DNA of 64,000 bases from Actinomycetes bacterium (GTDB lineage: Bacteria > Actinomycetota > Actinomycetes > Nanopelagicales > Nanopelagicaceae). A program made the position numbers and the translations under genes. The notes under the pieces were generated by a model, which searched no databases, had not been told where the DNA came from, and worked only from the letters and a program-made list of their open reading frames with translations. Of the stretch, positions 41,748-52,912 are shown in pieces (positions within the stretch are counted from its first letter, which is position 1; each line of letters begins with the position of its first letter). The DNA is taken from positions 42,918-106,917 of the forward strand of contig BJFT01000001.1 in NCBI GenBank assembly GCA_014190015.1. The letters run 5' to 3'.

Positions 41748-43112
41748 ATGGGTTCGACTGATATTCCGGATATTTTTAAGGCGTATGACATACGCGGACT
41801 CGTCGGTAGCGAATTAACTCCTGACTTTGCTTTTGCAACTGGTGCGGCTTTTGCACGTTTCATTATTCAAGAGCGCGAACCGGGCACAATTGTTGTTGGT
41901 GAAGATATGCGTCCTTCATCGCCACAACTTGCAGATGCTTTTTCTGCCGGAGTTACATCCCTTGGCCTAGATGTCATTCGAATCGGTCTAGCGTCTACAG
42001 ATATGTTGTATTTCGCGGCAGGTAAATTAAATATGCCGGGAGCCATGTTCACGGCAAGTCACAATCCAGCTGAATACAACGGTATTAAATTATGTTTAAG
42101 CGGTGCTAGGCCAATCGGAAAAGAATCTGGATTAGTAACAATTGAAAACTTTGTGCGCTCAGGGTCACCTATTTCATTCGGAAGTGTTGGCAAAGAGAGC
42201 GTACGCAATCTATTAGCTGAGTATGTGAAGCATTTACATTCACTTGTTGAGGTATCTGAGATTAGAAAACTTAAGGTAGTAATTGATGCAGGAAACGGAA
42301 TGGCTGGATACACAGCTCCTGCAATTTTTGAAGGACTCAATCTTGAGATTATTCCCATGTATTTTGAACTTGATGGAACATTTCCAAATCATGAAGCCAA
42401 CCCAATTGATGCAAAAAACCTTAGAGATTTGCAGAAGGCCGTCATAAAACATGGGGCCGACATTGGATTAGCTTTTGATGGAGATGCTGATCGTTGCTTC
42501 CTAGTCGATGAAAACGGCGAGACAGTAAATCCTTCAGACCTCACTGCACTTATTGCAGAGCGCGAACTAAAGAAGCACCCTGGTTCTTCAATAATCTACA
42601 ACCTTATTTCTTCTCGTTCAGTTGCTGAAGTAATTGAAGAAAATTCAGGTACAGCGCTGCGTTCACGAGTCGGACACTCTTACATCAAAGCAATGATGGC
42701 TCAAAGCGGTGCAATCTTTGGTGGAGAGCATTCGGGACATTTTTATTTTAAAGATTTCTGGAAAGCGGATTCGGGTGCCTTAGCTGCGCTTCATGCAATC
42801 GCAGCACTCGGATCTTCCAAAGGTTCATTATCGAAATTGCTGAAGCCGTATCAAAGGTATTTTTCAAGTGGTGAGATAAATTCAAAGGTTAAAGACGCGC
42901 AACATTTAATGAGTGTTATTGAAAAAAAATATGCGGATCTTGATTCAGTCACAATCGATCACCTAGATGGATTGACCGTCAATGGAGATACGTGGTGGTT
43001 TAACCTACGCCCCTCAAATACAGAGCCACTGCTTCGCCTCAATGTAGAAGCCAAGACCCTTGCCCGCATGGAGAAAATCAAAGAAGAGGTACTCGCCACA
43101 GTTAGAAAATGA
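41748..43112 (+). CDS. manB: Phosphomannomutase/phosphoglucomutase
   Basis: MGSTDIPDIFKAYDIRGLVGSELTPDFA, FTASHNPAEYNGIKL, FDGDADRCFLVDE, GGEHSGHFYF. Confidence 0.95.
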   Translation: MGSTDIPDIFKAYDIRGLVGSELTPDFAFATGAAFARFIIQEREPGTIVVGEDMRPSSPQLADAFSAGVTSLGLDVIRIGLASTDMLYFAAGKLNMPGAMFTASHNPAEYNGIKLCLSGARPIGKESGLVTIENFVRSGSPISFGSVGKESVRNLLAEYVKHLHSLVEVSEIRKLKVVIDAGNGMAGYTAPAIFEGLNLEIIPMYFELDGTFPNHEANPIDAKNLRDLQKAVIKHGADIGLAFDGDADRCFLVDENGETVNPSDLTALIAERELKKHPGSSIIYNLISSRSVAEVIEENSGTALRSRVGHSYIKAMMAQSGAIFGGEHSGHFYFKDFWKADSGALAALHAIAALGSSKGSLSKLLKPYQRYFSSGEINSKVKDAQHLMSVIEKKYADLDSVTIDHLDGLTVNGDTWWFNLRPSNTEPLLRLNVEAKTLARMEKIKEEVLATVRK

Positions 43113-43237
43113 GAGTTTGAGTTCTCACTTTATAAGCAAAACCAGTAACCTAAGCACATAGCCGCCTAACACTGTAGAGCCCTACCCCTTAGGTCACGTC
43201 TAACAACATATGTACTTAACCTAAAAGGAGAACGTTC

Positions 43238-44524
43238 GTGAATTCACCAGTGACAGCAACAATTCCAAAGCACGATATTGCAGATGCATCACTAGCTGCA
43301 GAAGGTCGCAAGCGCATTGAATGGGCAGAGCGCAACATGCCTGTACTCGCACAAATACGTGCACGCTTTGAAAAATCTCAGCCATTTACCGGAGTACGCA
43401 TTGCAGCATGCATGCACGTAACTACAGAGACAGCAAACTTAATGCGCGTCCTCAAAGCTGGTGGAGCGGAAATCGCACTATGTGCATCAAACCCACTTTC
43501 AACACAAGATGACACTGCGGCCGCACTCGTTCATGAATTTGGAATCAGTGTTTTTGCACGCAACGCTGTTGATCGTGATGGGTATTACTCTCACATCAAT
43601 GCTGCTCTTGACATCGAACCACATCAAGTATTTGACGATGGCTGTGACCTTGTAAACACATTGCACACAACTCGCAAAGAACTAATCGGAAACATTGCTG
43701 GTGGTTGCGAAGAAACTACAACCGGTGTTATTCGCCTTACACAAATGGCAAAAGATGGCGCACTTCAATTCCCAATGATCGCCGTTAACGACACTGACAC
43801 AAAGCACATGTTCGATAACCGTTACGGAACAGGTCAATCAACTCTGGATGCTGTTTTCCGTGCGACAAACTTCTTGCTTGCTGGTCGCGTTCTTGTTGTT
43901 GCAGGCTTTGGATATTGCGGTAAAGGTGTCGCAGAACGCGCAAAGGGTATGGGCGCTGATGTCATCGTTACTGAAATTGATCCAACCAAAGCACTCGATG
44001 CGATGATGCAAGGTTTCCGCGTTATGCCGATGGTAGATGCAGCAAAGATTGGCGATGTATTTATCACTGTTACAGGTAACCGCGATGTATTGCGTGACGA
44101 GCACTTCGCTCTTATGAAAGATGGCGCAATTATGGCTAACTCTGGCCACTTTGATATTGAGATTGACGTTGCATGGCTTGAGCAGAATGCAAAGAAGAAG
44201 AATGCAAAGATGCGTCACCAGACAGATGAATACGTATTAGCTGATGGTCGCCGTCTTCTTCTTATTGCTGAAGGTCGCCTTGTTAACCTCGGTGCAGCAG
44301 AAGGTCACCCAGCATCAGTAATGGATATGTCATTTTCTGATCAAGCACTAACAGCTGAGTACTTAGTTAAAGAAGCTAAGAACCTCAAGCCAGGAGTTCA
44401 TACAGTTCCAACTTATATTGACAAAGAAGTTGCAGCGCTGAAACTCCAAAGCATGGGCGGAAAGATTGACGTTCTAACACCTGCACAAGATATGTACTTG
44501 AACTCTTGGGAGCACGGTAGCTAA
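43238..44524 (+). CDS. ahcY: Adenosylhomocysteinase
   Basis: GVRIAACMHVTTETANLMRVLKAGGAEI, VAGFGYCGKGVAERAKGMGADVIVTEIDP, SGHFDIEID. Confidence 0.97.
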   Translation: MNSPVTATIPKHDIADASLAAEGRKRIEWAERNMPVLAQIRARFEKSQPFTGVRIAACMHVTTETANLMRVLKAGGAEIALCASNPLSTQDDTAAALVHEFGISVFARNAVDRDGYYSHINAALDIEPHQVFDDGCDLVNTLHTTRKELIGNIAGGCEETTTGVIRLTQMAKDGALQFPMIAVNDTDTKHMFDNRYGTGQSTLDAVFRATNFLLAGRVLVVAGFGYCGKGVAERAKGMGADVIVTEIDPTKALDAMMQGFRVMPMVDAAKIGDVFITVTGNRDVLRDEHFALMKDGAIMANSGHFDIEIDVAWLEQNAKKKNAKMRHQTDEYVLADGRRLLLIAEGRLVNLGAAEGHPASVMDMSFSDQALTAEYLVKEAKNLKPGVHTVPTYIDKEVAALKLQSMGGKIDVLTPAQDMYLNSWEHGS

Positions 44525-45207
44525 TGACCTTGGTATTGGTCGTCGATGACGACCAGGACCTTGCAGAAATGCTTGGCATCGTTTTAACCGGTGCCGGAAT
44601 AGATGTTGATTTAGTTAGCAGAGGCGACGAAGCTCTGGAGGCATTTAGAAATAATCCTCCAGACTTAGTCCTTTTAGATGTAATGCTTCCAGGATTAGAT
44701 GGCATAGAAGTATGTAAACAAATTCGCGCAGAATCTATGGTTCCAATTGTGATGCTCTCGGCAAAGGGAGATACACACGATGTTGTGCGCGGCCTGGAAG
44801 CTGGCGCCGATGATTACATGGTCAAACCTTTTCGCCATCAAACCGAATTAGTTGCACGTATTCGCACTCGTCTTAGGCGCACAAATACTGATGTTGCGGG
44901 GTTACTTACAATTTCAGATCTGATTATTGATGTAAATGCTCACGAAGTAACACGTGCCGGAAAGGTAATTACGCTTACGCGCCTCGAATTCGATCTCTTG
45001 GTCGCACTAGCCCGCGAACCGGGCAGGGTATTTAGCCGCGATGCTCTCCTCAGTGAAGTTTGGGGATATCGACACTCAACTGATACTCGTTTAGTAAACG
45101 TTCACGTGCAGAGGTTGCGCGCAAAGATTGAACACGATTCTGAACATCCTGACATAGTTATTACTGTCCGCGGAGTTGGGTATAAAGCAGGAAATCAAAG
45201 TAGTTAA
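44524..45207 (+). CDS. mtrA: OmpR-family response regulator MtrA
   Basis: VLVVDDDQDLAEMLGIVL, LLDVMLPGLDGIEVC, DDYMVKPF, winged-helix C-terminus; followed by MtrB-like kinase and comF/secA. Confidence 0.92.
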   Translation: MTLVLVVDDDQDLAEMLGIVLTGAGIDVDLVSRGDEALEAFRNNPPDLVLLDVMLPGLDGIEVCKQIRAESMVPIVMLSAKGDTHDVVRGLEAGADDYMVKPFRHQTELVARIRTRLRRTNTDVAGLLTISDLIIDVNAHEVTRAGKVITLTRLEFDLLVALAREPGRVFSRDALLSEVWGYRHSTDTRLVNVHVQRLRAKIEHDSEHPDIVITVRGVGYKAGNQSS

Positions 45208-45209
45208 CT

Positions 45210-46763
45210 ATGGGCACAATCAATGACCGCCTTAAGAACTCTTTAGCGCTGCGAGTTTTACTCTCAACAATCGTTCTTTCATCTGGCGTGATTTGGTTAT
45301 CAGGCTCCATCTTAGAATCACGAGTATCTGCAGGCGTTAAACAAGTTAACTTAGATGCAGCCATCAACGAAGCTCGATCAACAATTGTTGGTGCACGTTA
45401 CAGATTGATTCTTGCTAAAAGTGCTTCATCTTCAGAGATTGAAACCCTTATTTCAGAAATCGTAAGTTCGGCAACGACAGTCGGTGCTCGTGCAAGCGGA
45501 CGAGAATTAGTCTTATTGCGCGGACGACTCGTTAATCCAATTGAAAAAGACTTCACCACTACATCGAACTTAGTTGACCCTGCATCACTCCCTTTAGAAT
45601 TTCGCCAACAAGTTCGGCGGGATGCCGAACTTAGTTGGACTTACATAACCATTAAGTACGCCGGTTCTTTAAAAGTACCTGCAATCGCTGTAGGTGACAT
45701 AGTTTCTGTTCCTAGATCTGGTGCCTACGAAATGTATCTACTCTTTCCACTAACCAATCAGAACAAAACACTAACCTTGATCTCACGATCAATCATCATT
45801 GTTGATATCGCATTAGTCTTCTTAATTGGATTGATTACATGGCTTGTAACTCGCCAAGTAATACGACCCGTTCGAGAAGCCGCACGAGTCGCAGAACAAT
45901 TCACATCAGGTGACTTAAATCAACGTATGCAGGTCACGAGACAAGATGAAATAGCCACACTCGGTAATTCCTTTAATGAAATGGCTGAGTCAATACAGCA
46001 ACAAATCACACGCCTTGAAAACCTCTCTCGGGTGCAGCAGCGCTTCGTCTCGGATGTTTCACATGAGTTAAGAACTCCGTTGACTACGTTGCGCATGGCA
46101 TCTGAAGTTATTTATTCTTCTCGAAGCAACTTTGATCCACAGATTGCAAGAAGTGCAGAACTCTTATTGGGAAACATTGATCGCTTCGAACGACTGCTTG
46201 AAGATCTTCTGGAAGTGAGCAGATTTGACGCTGAAGTTGCGATCCTCGAACCCGTTGATTTTAATCTGATATCACTTATAAATAAATGCGTTGAAGATCT
46301 CGAACTAGTTGCCAAGGAAAATGGAACGAAGATTATTTTTTCTCCTTACACCGCAGACTTACCAATAAATGCAGATGTGCGCAGGGTCGAAAGGATTTTG
46401 CGCAACTTACTCAATAACGCTGTTGATCATGCTGATTCAAAGCCAATTCATATACATATTGAATACAATGAAAATGATGTAGCAGTTGCTGTTCGAGATT
46501 ATGGTGTCGGAATTGATGAGAACTCTCTTCTTCGCGTATTCGATCGTTTCTGGCGCGCGGATCCATCACGTTCCCGAGTTCGCGGTGGCACAGGTCTAGG
46601 GTTATCAATCGCCTTAGAAGATGCACGATTGCACAACGGTGAACTCGAAGTGTGGGGTCGACCTGGTCATGGCGCGCATTTTGTACTCACGTTGCCGCGT
46701 GTGGCTGGCAATAATATTGAAGCACGTTTAATTCGACTTGAGCCAAAAGATTACTCACTTTAA
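45210..46763 (+). CDS. mtrB: Sensor histidine kinase MtrB
   Basis: Two TMs, HAMP, FVSDVSHELRTPLTTLRMASEVI, FDRFWRADPSRSRVRGGTGLGLSIA. Confidence 0.92.
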   Translation: MGTINDRLKNSLALRVLLSTIVLSSGVIWLSGSILESRVSAGVKQVNLDAAINEARSTIVGARYRLILAKSASSSEIETLISEIVSSATTVGARASGRELVLLRGRLVNPIEKDFTTTSNLVDPASLPLEFRQQVRRDAELSWTYITIKYAGSLKVPAIAVGDIVSVPRSGAYEMYLLFPLTNQNKTLTLISRSIIIVDIALVFLIGLITWLVTRQVIRPVREAARVAEQFTSGDLNQRMQVTRQDEIATLGNSFNEMAESIQQQITRLENLSRVQQRFVSDVSHELRTPLTTLRMASEVIYSSRSNFDPQIARSAELLLGNIDRFERLLEDLLEVSRFDAEVAILEPVDFNLISLINKCVEDLELVAKENGTKIIFSPYTADLPINADVRRVERILRNLLNNAVDHADSKPIHIHIEYNENDVAVAVRDYGVGIDENSLLRVFDRFWRADPSRSRVRGGTGLGLSIALEDARLHNGELEVWGRPGHGAHFVLTLPRVAGNNIEARLIRLEPKDYSL

Positions 46764-46822
46764 ATACCCACAGTGGCGAAATAATTGTAAGCCAATAGAT
46801 TTTCATTGGACATCATGTCTTC

Positions 46823-47470
46823 GTGCTTAAACCTCATTCCTTAACTGAGATTCTGTTTCCAGTTCGTTGTTTCGGCTGCCGAGCACTCGGTCCGAATATT
46901 TGCTCTCAATGCAGAGTTCTATGGAATCCGCATTTGTATCGAAGCACTTTAGATTCCATGCCCGTTTATTCGGCAGTTTTATACTCACCGGTCGCCAAGA
47001 GAATCATTCTTTCTGCAAAAGAAAACGGAGTTAAGGCAGCTGATGATTTAATCATTCACGCGCTCTCTCATAGTTTGCGTTTATTGTTGCGTGATTTTGA
47101 AGTTGGAGTCCTTGTACCAGCGCCATCTCGCAAGAGTTCTAATCGAAAAAGAGGTCGAGATTTTCTCTCAGAAATTACTCACTCAATTGCTCGAAGCGAA
47201 TCATTAGATTGCATGGATTTACTGATTCATACAAGAAGAATCAAAGATCAATCAGAGCTAAATGCCCATGATCGAAGTGAGAATATTTATCAAGCTTTGG
47301 CAATTGATCGGAATAAATTGTCCGCTTTAGGAGTTGATACAGATGTGATTCTTGTCGATGACTTGCTCACAACAGGTGCAACACTTCTCGAAGCCCGCAG
47401 GGCTCTAGAAGTGCGTGGAATAAGGGTGATTGCGGCAATTACTGCCTGCCTCTCGCCACCGCTAAGATAG
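46823..47470 (+). CDS. ComF family phosphoribosyltransferase
   Basis: [16 protein letters not shown] zinc ribbon, [17 protein letters not shown] PRTase motif. Confidence 0.92.
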   Translation: MLKPHSLTEILFPVRCFGCRALGPNICSQCRVLWNPHLYRSTLDSMPVYSAVLYSPVAKRIILSAKENGVKAADDLIIHALSHSLRLLLRDFEVGVLVPAPSRKSSNRKRGRDFLSEITHSIARSESLDCMDLLIHTRRIKDQSELNAHDRSENIYQALAIDRNKLSALGVDTDVILVDDLLTTGATLLEARRALEVRGIRVIAAITACLSPPLR

Positions 47471-47514
47471 GCCAGTTACTGCGACCGACCGATCAGATAG
47501 CCAGAAAGGGTGAT

Positions 47515-50187
47515 GTGATGCCAGCGATTTTTGACCGCATTATGCGCGCTGGCGAAGGTCGAATTTTAAAGGAACTCAGTAAGTTAGTTGTTTTGGTAAA
47601 TGCACAAGAACCTCGCATGGTCGCAATGAGCGATGATGAATTACGAGAGCAAACTCAAATTTTTAAGAACAGATTCGCACAAGGCGAAACGTTAGATGAT
47701 TTACTTCCTGAAGCTTTCGCTGTGGTTCGCGAAGCTGCTAAAAGAACTCTTGGTCAGCGTCACTATGACGTTCAAATCATGGGTGGCGCTGCGCTTCATC
47801 GTGGAAACATCGCCGAAATGCGGACCGGTGAAGGAAAAACTCTTGTTGCAACACTTCCTTCTTATCTAAACGCGCTAGCTGGACGTGGAGTACACGTTGT
47901 TACGGTCAATGATTATCTCGCCGAACGCGATAGCGAATGGATGGGCCGCGTACACCGATTCTTAGGTTTACAAGTTGGCGTAATCCTTGCAAACATGACG
48001 CCTGCTGAACGTCGCGAAGCATACGGATCAGATATTACATATGGAACGAATAATGAATTTGGCTTTGATTATCTGCGCGATAACATGGCATGGAATTTAG
48101 ATGATTGCGTTCACAGAGATCACTTCTTTGCAGTGGTTGACGAAGTTGACTCAATTTTAATTGATGAAGCACGTACACCTTTAATTATTAGTGGACCTGC
48201 TGATAAGGCAACTAAGTGGTACCTCGAATTTAGCCAGCTGGTACAAAAATTAGATCGCGGTCGTCACTACGAAGTAGATGAGAAAAAGCGCACGGCTGGA
48301 ATTCTCGAAGAGGGCGTAACCCGCGTAGAAGAGTTACTAAAGATTGAGAATCTGTACGAGGCTGCCAATACACCGATGATTGGTTATCTCAACAACGCTA
48401 TTCGCGCAAAAGAGCTTTACAAGCGCGATAAAGATTATGTAGTCATGAATGGCGAGCTACTGATTGTTGATGAACATACAGGCCGCATCCTGGCTGGGCG
48501 TCGCTACAGCGAAGGTATGCACCAAGCTTTGGAAGCAAAAGAGCGCATTGAAATTAAGGATGAAAACCAGACTCTTGCAACTATAACGCTGCAGAACTAC
48601 TTCCGTTTATACGAAAAACTATCCGGTATGACCGGTACCGCAATGACTGAAGCATCTGAATTCCATCAGATTTATAAACTTGGCGTTGTTCCTATTCCTA
48701 CAAATCGTTCAATGGTTCGTATTGATCAACCAGATTTAGTCTATAAATCAGAGGCCGGAAAATTTGCAGCAGTAACTAAAGACATCGTTGAGCGTCATCG
48801 CAAGGGACAACCAGTTTTGGTTGGAACAGTCAGCGTTGAAAAATCCGAAGAACTATCAGCGCTCCTTAAGAAAAGCGGAGTTCCACACGAAGTTCTTAAC
48901 GCTAAGCATCACGAACGCGAAGCAGCAATCATTGCGCGCGCAGGTGTTGTAGGCGCCGTAACAGTTGCCACAAATATGGCTGGTCGCGGAACTGACATTA
49001 TGCTCGGCGGAAATCCAGAATTTATGGCAGATTTTGAATTGCAACGTAAAGGTTTATCTCCTGTAGATAATCCAAAAGAGTACGAAGCTGCTTGGCCAGA
49101 AGAGATTGCAAAGCAAAAAGCAGCGGTTGCAAAGGGCCATGATGAAGTAAGCGCACTTGGTGGTCTTTACGTTCTCGGTACCGAGCGCCACGAATCTCGT
49201 CGTATTGATAATCAGTTGCGTGGTCGCTCTGGTCGCCAAGGCGATCCAGGAGAGTCTCGTTTCTACTTATCTCTACAGGACGAACTCATGCGTCGATTTA
49301 ATTCCGGTTTAGTTGAACGTTTCTTATCTGCAGCTGGTATTCCAGATGATGAACCAATTGAATCCAAGATGGTTTCTAATGCGATTCGTTCTGCTCAAAC
49401 GCAGGTAGAAGCTCAGAACTTTGAAATCCGTAAGAATGTTCTGAAGTATGACGACGTAATGAATCGCCAACGTGAAGTAATTTATGGTGAGCGCCGTCTT
49501 GTTCTTGAAGGTAAAGATATTAAAGATCAAGTGGGCGAATTCATGAGCGAAACACTTGGCGCTTATGTTGATGCAGCCACTGCCGATGGTTATGCAGAAG
49601 ATTGGGATCTAGAAAAACTCTGGACCGCTCTTAAGGTTATTTATCCAGTCTCATTTACAATCCAAGAACTCGAAACAGAAGTTGGATCACGCGCAGGTCT
49701 TGATTCTGACTTCCTAAGAGCACGCATCCTCGAAGATGTTGCTACTGCTTATCAAAAACGTGAGCAGAGTTTAGGTAGCGAAGTAATGCGCGAACTTGAG
49801 CGCAAGGTATTGCTATCTGTCCTCGATCGTAAATGGCGCGAACACTTGTATGAGATGGATTATTTGCAAGAAGGCATCGGTCTTCGCGCTATGGCGCAGC
49901 GCGATCCACTCGTTGAATATCAACGTGAAGGCTTTGATTTGTTCACAGCGATGATGGATGCAATCAAGGAAGAAATCGCAAGCTATCTTTTCAACATCGA
50001 AGTTCAAGTTGAAGGCAACAATAAAGTGCAAGCCAAGGGCCTTGAACAACCAGAGGCACCCGTAGCAGCGCTTAAGTACACAGCTGCTGATGAAGATGGC
50101 GTTACGCGTTCAACCGATGTTTCACGCAATGGTCCGTGTCCTTGTGGTTCAGGTAAGAAGTTTAAGCGCTGCCACGGCGCCGCTTAA
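47515..50187 (+). CDS. secA: Preprotein translocase ATPase SecA
   Basis: 890 aa; [33 protein letters not shown]-terminal [16 protein letters not shown] zinc motif. Confidence 0.98.
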   Translation: MMPAIFDRIMRAGEGRILKELSKLVVLVNAQEPRMVAMSDDELREQTQIFKNRFAQGETLDDLLPEAFAVVREAAKRTLGQRHYDVQIMGGAALHRGNIAEMRTGEGKTLVATLPSYLNALAGRGVHVVTVNDYLAERDSEWMGRVHRFLGLQVGVILANMTPAERREAYGSDITYGTNNEFGFDYLRDNMAWNLDDCVHRDHFFAVVDEVDSILIDEARTPLIISGPADKATKWYLEFSQLVQKLDRGRHYEVDEKKRTAGILEEGVTRVEELLKIENLYEAANTPMIGYLNNAIRAKELYKRDKDYVVMNGELLIVDEHTGRILAGRRYSEGMHQALEAKERIEIKDENQTLATITLQNYFRLYEKLSGMTGTAMTEASEFHQIYKLGVVPIPTNRSMVRIDQPDLVYKSEAGKFAAVTKDIVERHRKGQPVLVGTVSVEKSEELSALLKKSGVPHEVLNAKHHEREAAIIARAGVVGAVTVATNMAGRGTDIMLGGNPEFMADFELQRKGLSPVDNPKEYEAAWPEEIAKQKAAVAKGHDEVSALGGLYVLGTERHESRRIDNQLRGRSGRQGDPGESRFYLSLQDELMRRFNSGLVERFLSAAGIPDDEPIESKMVSNAIRSAQTQVEAQNFEIRKNVLKYDDVMNRQREVIYGERRLVLEGKDIKDQVGEFMSETLGAYVDAATADGYAEDWDLEKLWTALKVIYPVSFTIQELETEVGSRAGLDSDFLRARILEDVATAYQKREQSLGSEVMRELERKVLLSVLDRKWREHLYEMDYLQEGIGLRAMAQRDPLVEYQREGFDLFTAMMDAIKEEIASYLFNIEVQVEGNNKVQAKGLEQPEAPVAALKYTAADEDGVTRSTDVSRNGPCPCGSGKKFKRCHGAA

Positions 50188-50191
50188 TTTT

Positions 50192-50710
50192 TTATAACAA
50201 ATCTAAGGCTGTACATAACCACCGATTATCAACACCTTCAAAGCGCACCGAAAGTGCACGCAACCTTTCGCCATATCTAACTGTCACAACTGATTCGCAA
50301 ATTCCATCGAGTGGTTCACTCTGATGAATAGTTCTCAATTTTCCAACTTCTTTCATGCTCCCAGCTCTGGCATGTAGCTCTGTAAATATCTTTCGATGGC
50401 ACATCCGAGTGAGTTGTGAGGGCGAACGGCGACCTGCCCATATTTCAAGAACACTTACAACAAATTTCATAGTCCATTGGTGCAACTCTGGAAGATCACT
50501 TGCCGAAGTTGGTTGAGGCGAGAAATCTGGATCGTATTCATCATCAAAACTAGATGGAATTAAGTACAAGCGTGCTTTTTGTTTTTCATGCTCTTCAACG
50601 ATTGGACGAAACATCTCCAGCATGGGGTGCTGCCAATCTTCTGCTTCACAGCTTGAAATTTCTGCGTACGTAACTGGCTTTAATAAGGAGATGCTCTCAA
50701 TAGTTGTCAT
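50192..50710 (-). CDS. Rv3235-like conserved actinobacterial protein
   Basis: Start trimmed to ATG 50710; LPELHQWTMKFVVSVLEIWAGRRSPSQLTRMCHRKIFTELH resembles the small family encoded near secA in actinobacteria. Confidence 0.65.
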   Translation of the reverse strand: MTTIESISLLKPVTYAEISSCEAEDWQHPMLEMFRPIVEEHEKQKARLYLIPSSFDDEYDPDFSPQPTSASDLPELHQWTMKFVVSVLEIWAGRRSPSQLTRMCHRKIFTELHARAGSMKEVGKLRTIHQSEPLDGICESVVTVRYGERLRALSVRFEGVDNRWLCTALDLL

Positions 50711-50834
50711 GAACAGAGAGTGACGCCGCCGACCATAAGTTAAAACAGGCAAAGTGATGAGTTTTTTCTCATCAAAAAGAATGGATGTGTACTGCGAATA
50801 CATTGCTTTTGTATCTAGCGTTGAGTACCGGCCT

Positions 50835-51434
50835 ATGGCCATTCAAAGAAAATCTTCTCGCTCACGTTTAATCCTTGCTATCGCTCTTATTGCGGCATCA
50901 CTCATTAGTGCTTTCTTATTTTCTTCCCTTGCAAACCAAAAAACCACCATGATTGTCTCTACAACTTTTTTGCTTCCAGGACATCAAATTACTGAGAATG
51001 ACCTGGCGCGTGTGCAAGTAACACTTGGCGATGTCGCGATGAATTACATCAGCGAGGAGTCCCAGATCCTCGGAACCTTTACAAAAGTTCGCATAGAAGC
51101 GCATGAGTTGATTTCACGCACATCGATTTCACCGCAAGCTGATTCGTTGTCCCTAAGTTCAGTGCCACTGAGCATTCGATCAGCAGATGTACCAGAGGGT
51201 ATAAGTCCAGGTTCGGTCATCGACATTTATTGGGTTCAGGCTGATTCCAATGGAGAAATTCAATTAATTCCTGAACTCGTCATTGCAGGTGCTCACGTAT
51301 TGGCAATTACTAAAAGTGGTTCAAACTTTGGAAGCGAAGTCGGACTAACGGTCGCGGTGCAATCAGATGAAGTGCTCTTGCTATTAGGTGCAACATCGCA
51401 AGGTCGAGTTGTTCTTGTGAGTTCACATGGCTGA
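50835..51434 (+). CDS. SAF domain (CpaB/RcpC-like) membrane-anchored protein
   Basis: N-terminal TM, FLLPGHQITENDLARVQVTLGD...LGTFTKVRIEAHELISRTSI, SVPLSIRSADVPEGISPGSVIDIYW. Confidence 0.78.
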   Translation: MAIQRKSSRSRLILAIALIAASLISAFLFSSLANQKTTMIVSTTFLLPGHQITENDLARVQVTLGDVAMNYISEESQILGTFTKVRIEAHELISRTSISPQADSLSLSSVPLSIRSADVPEGISPGSVIDIYWVQADSNGEIQLIPELVIAGAHVLAITKSGSNFGSEVGLTVAVQSDEVLLLLGATSQGRVVLVSSHG

Positions 51435-52527
51435 AATTGCTTTACCTGTAATCATTACAGCCATTTCAAACTCCGAACAAGAGAGTTTTGTTGCAGGAAC
51501 TCTCTTCACACAAGGATGGAGTGTCATACATCGAGCAGTGGATTTTGAATCTCTAAGTGATTTCGCATCATCTAATCCGGAGCAGGCAAGTTCGGCTCTT
51601 CTCTTGTATTCACCAGATCTCAACGATTTTGACTCTGATTCCTTCGAAACTCTTTCTTTAAATTTTCGTCAAATAATTGGTTTTGCTTCGAGTAACTCCC
51701 CACGAAGCGTTGATGATGGATTACATGAAATCCCATCAACAGCGCCTCAGCTAGCAACTTTCATTCGTGGGTATGTGCGCTCTCCTCTCATACGCAAACT
51801 AACGCCACTGATTCAATCGAATAACCGCGCACGTGTTATTGCGATTTCTTCCGCAGGCTCTTGTACAGGCGCGAGCACGATGGCAATAAATCTTGCCTAT
51901 GAACTATCGCTGAAAGAAAAGAGAGTCCTGCTTATAGATGCAAATCTAAGTGAACCAAATGTTGCGATCTATCTTGATCAGAGAAATCTCATTGATGAAG
52001 AACTTTGGCGACTCTCTTCGCCATGTTTGTATATCAAGGAGCTCACCCGAGAGCGCATTGCAGAGTTTGACTCAGTTATTGAAAGGGCGCACTCTGATTT
52101 TGATTTCATCATTATTGATATAGGAACAATTCATGATCTGTCATCACAGTTATCTGATCGACGAGCAGACTCATTAGTTATTACCTGGGCTGGAGATCAC
52201 GCAGATGAGTTATGGATTATTGCCAGACCAGATCGAATAGGTCAGATGAGATTTAAGAAAATAACATCCATACTCAACAGAACCTCCATAATTTCTTCAA
52301 TAACTTTCGTTTTAAATATGCGGACACATGGCAGAAAGGGCCAGGAAGAAGAGAAGGCTTTTCTCTCTGTGGCTACTACTCATAAAGCCGCACACCTCTA
52401 TGTCTTGCCATCAGATATCCGCAGCACAACTGATGCCTCAGAATCTCGGGGAGCGCTTGCGGAGGTTAATGAGCGAGGAGTACTGCGAAAAGCTTTGGCT
52501 TCAATTGCAAGTGAAATGATTTCCTAA
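51427..52527 (+). CDS. CpaE-like MinD/ParA superfamily ATPase with degenerate P-loop
   Basis: VIAISSAGSCTGASTMAINLAYELSLKEKRVLLIDANLSEPNVAIYL; FDFIIIDIG. Confidence 0.78.
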   Translation: MAEIALPVIITAISNSEQESFVAGTLFTQGWSVIHRAVDFESLSDFASSNPEQASSALLLYSPDLNDFDSDSFETLSLNFRQIIGFASSNSPRSVDDGLHEIPSTAPQLATFIRGYVRSPLIRKLTPLIQSNNRARVIAISSAGSCTGASTMAINLAYELSLKEKRVLLIDANLSEPNVAIYLDQRNLIDEELWRLSSPCLYIKELTRERIAEFDSVIERAHSDFDFIIIDIGTIHDLSSQLSDRRADSLVITWAGDHADELWIIARPDRIGQMRFKKITSILNRTSIISSITFVLNMRTHGRKGQEEEKAFLSVATTHKAAHLYVLPSDIRSTTDASESRGALAEVNERGVLRKALASIASEMIS

Positions 52528-52546
52528 ACTCTTATACCCTTAGCCA

Positions 52547-52912
52547 ATGCGTGCATATCTGGCTATGAGTATCGAAGAACTCAGAGATTTTTATGCCCAA
52601 AAGAAATTTGCTCCAGAGATTGTTTACGCGCCAACGATTAAGTTCATTACTGAGAATCCAGAGTTGGATGAAGAAGAAGCCGAGTACGAAATCTCCATGA
52701 TTGCTGCCAGAAACTCAGGAGGATATGTCATCGCGTTAGAAGTTACCGATCAGCAGATTTCACAACATTTGGAAGAAAGTGTTGTACTAAGTGAACCCGT
52801 TATCTGGGAGAGCGTTGAAGCTTTATTTGTTTACGACTCAAATGATGATGAATTAACATGGTATGCCACTCAAGAAATTGGTGATTATCTAAATACTTCG
52901 GGTGCCAAGTAA
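52547..52912 (+). CDS. Conserved actinobacterial hypothetical protein (DUF6912-like)
   Basis: MRAYLAMSIEELRDFYAQKKFAPEIVYAPT, acidic EEAEYEISMIAA; ends at the start of the PdtaS-like kinase. Confidence 0.65.
   Translation: MRAYLAMSIEELRDFYAQKKFAPEIVYAPTIKFITENPELDEEEAEYEISMIAARNSGGYVIALEVTDQQISQHLEESVVLSEPVIWESVEALFVYDSNDDELTWYATQEIGDYLNTSGAK

Noticed and set aside
43113-43237. Possible SAH/SAM riboswitch upstream of ahcY
   Set aside because: No recognisable SAH-riboswitch core and no convincing stems; only a weak TGAGA...TCTCA hairpin at the end of manB. Needs Infernal/Rfam.
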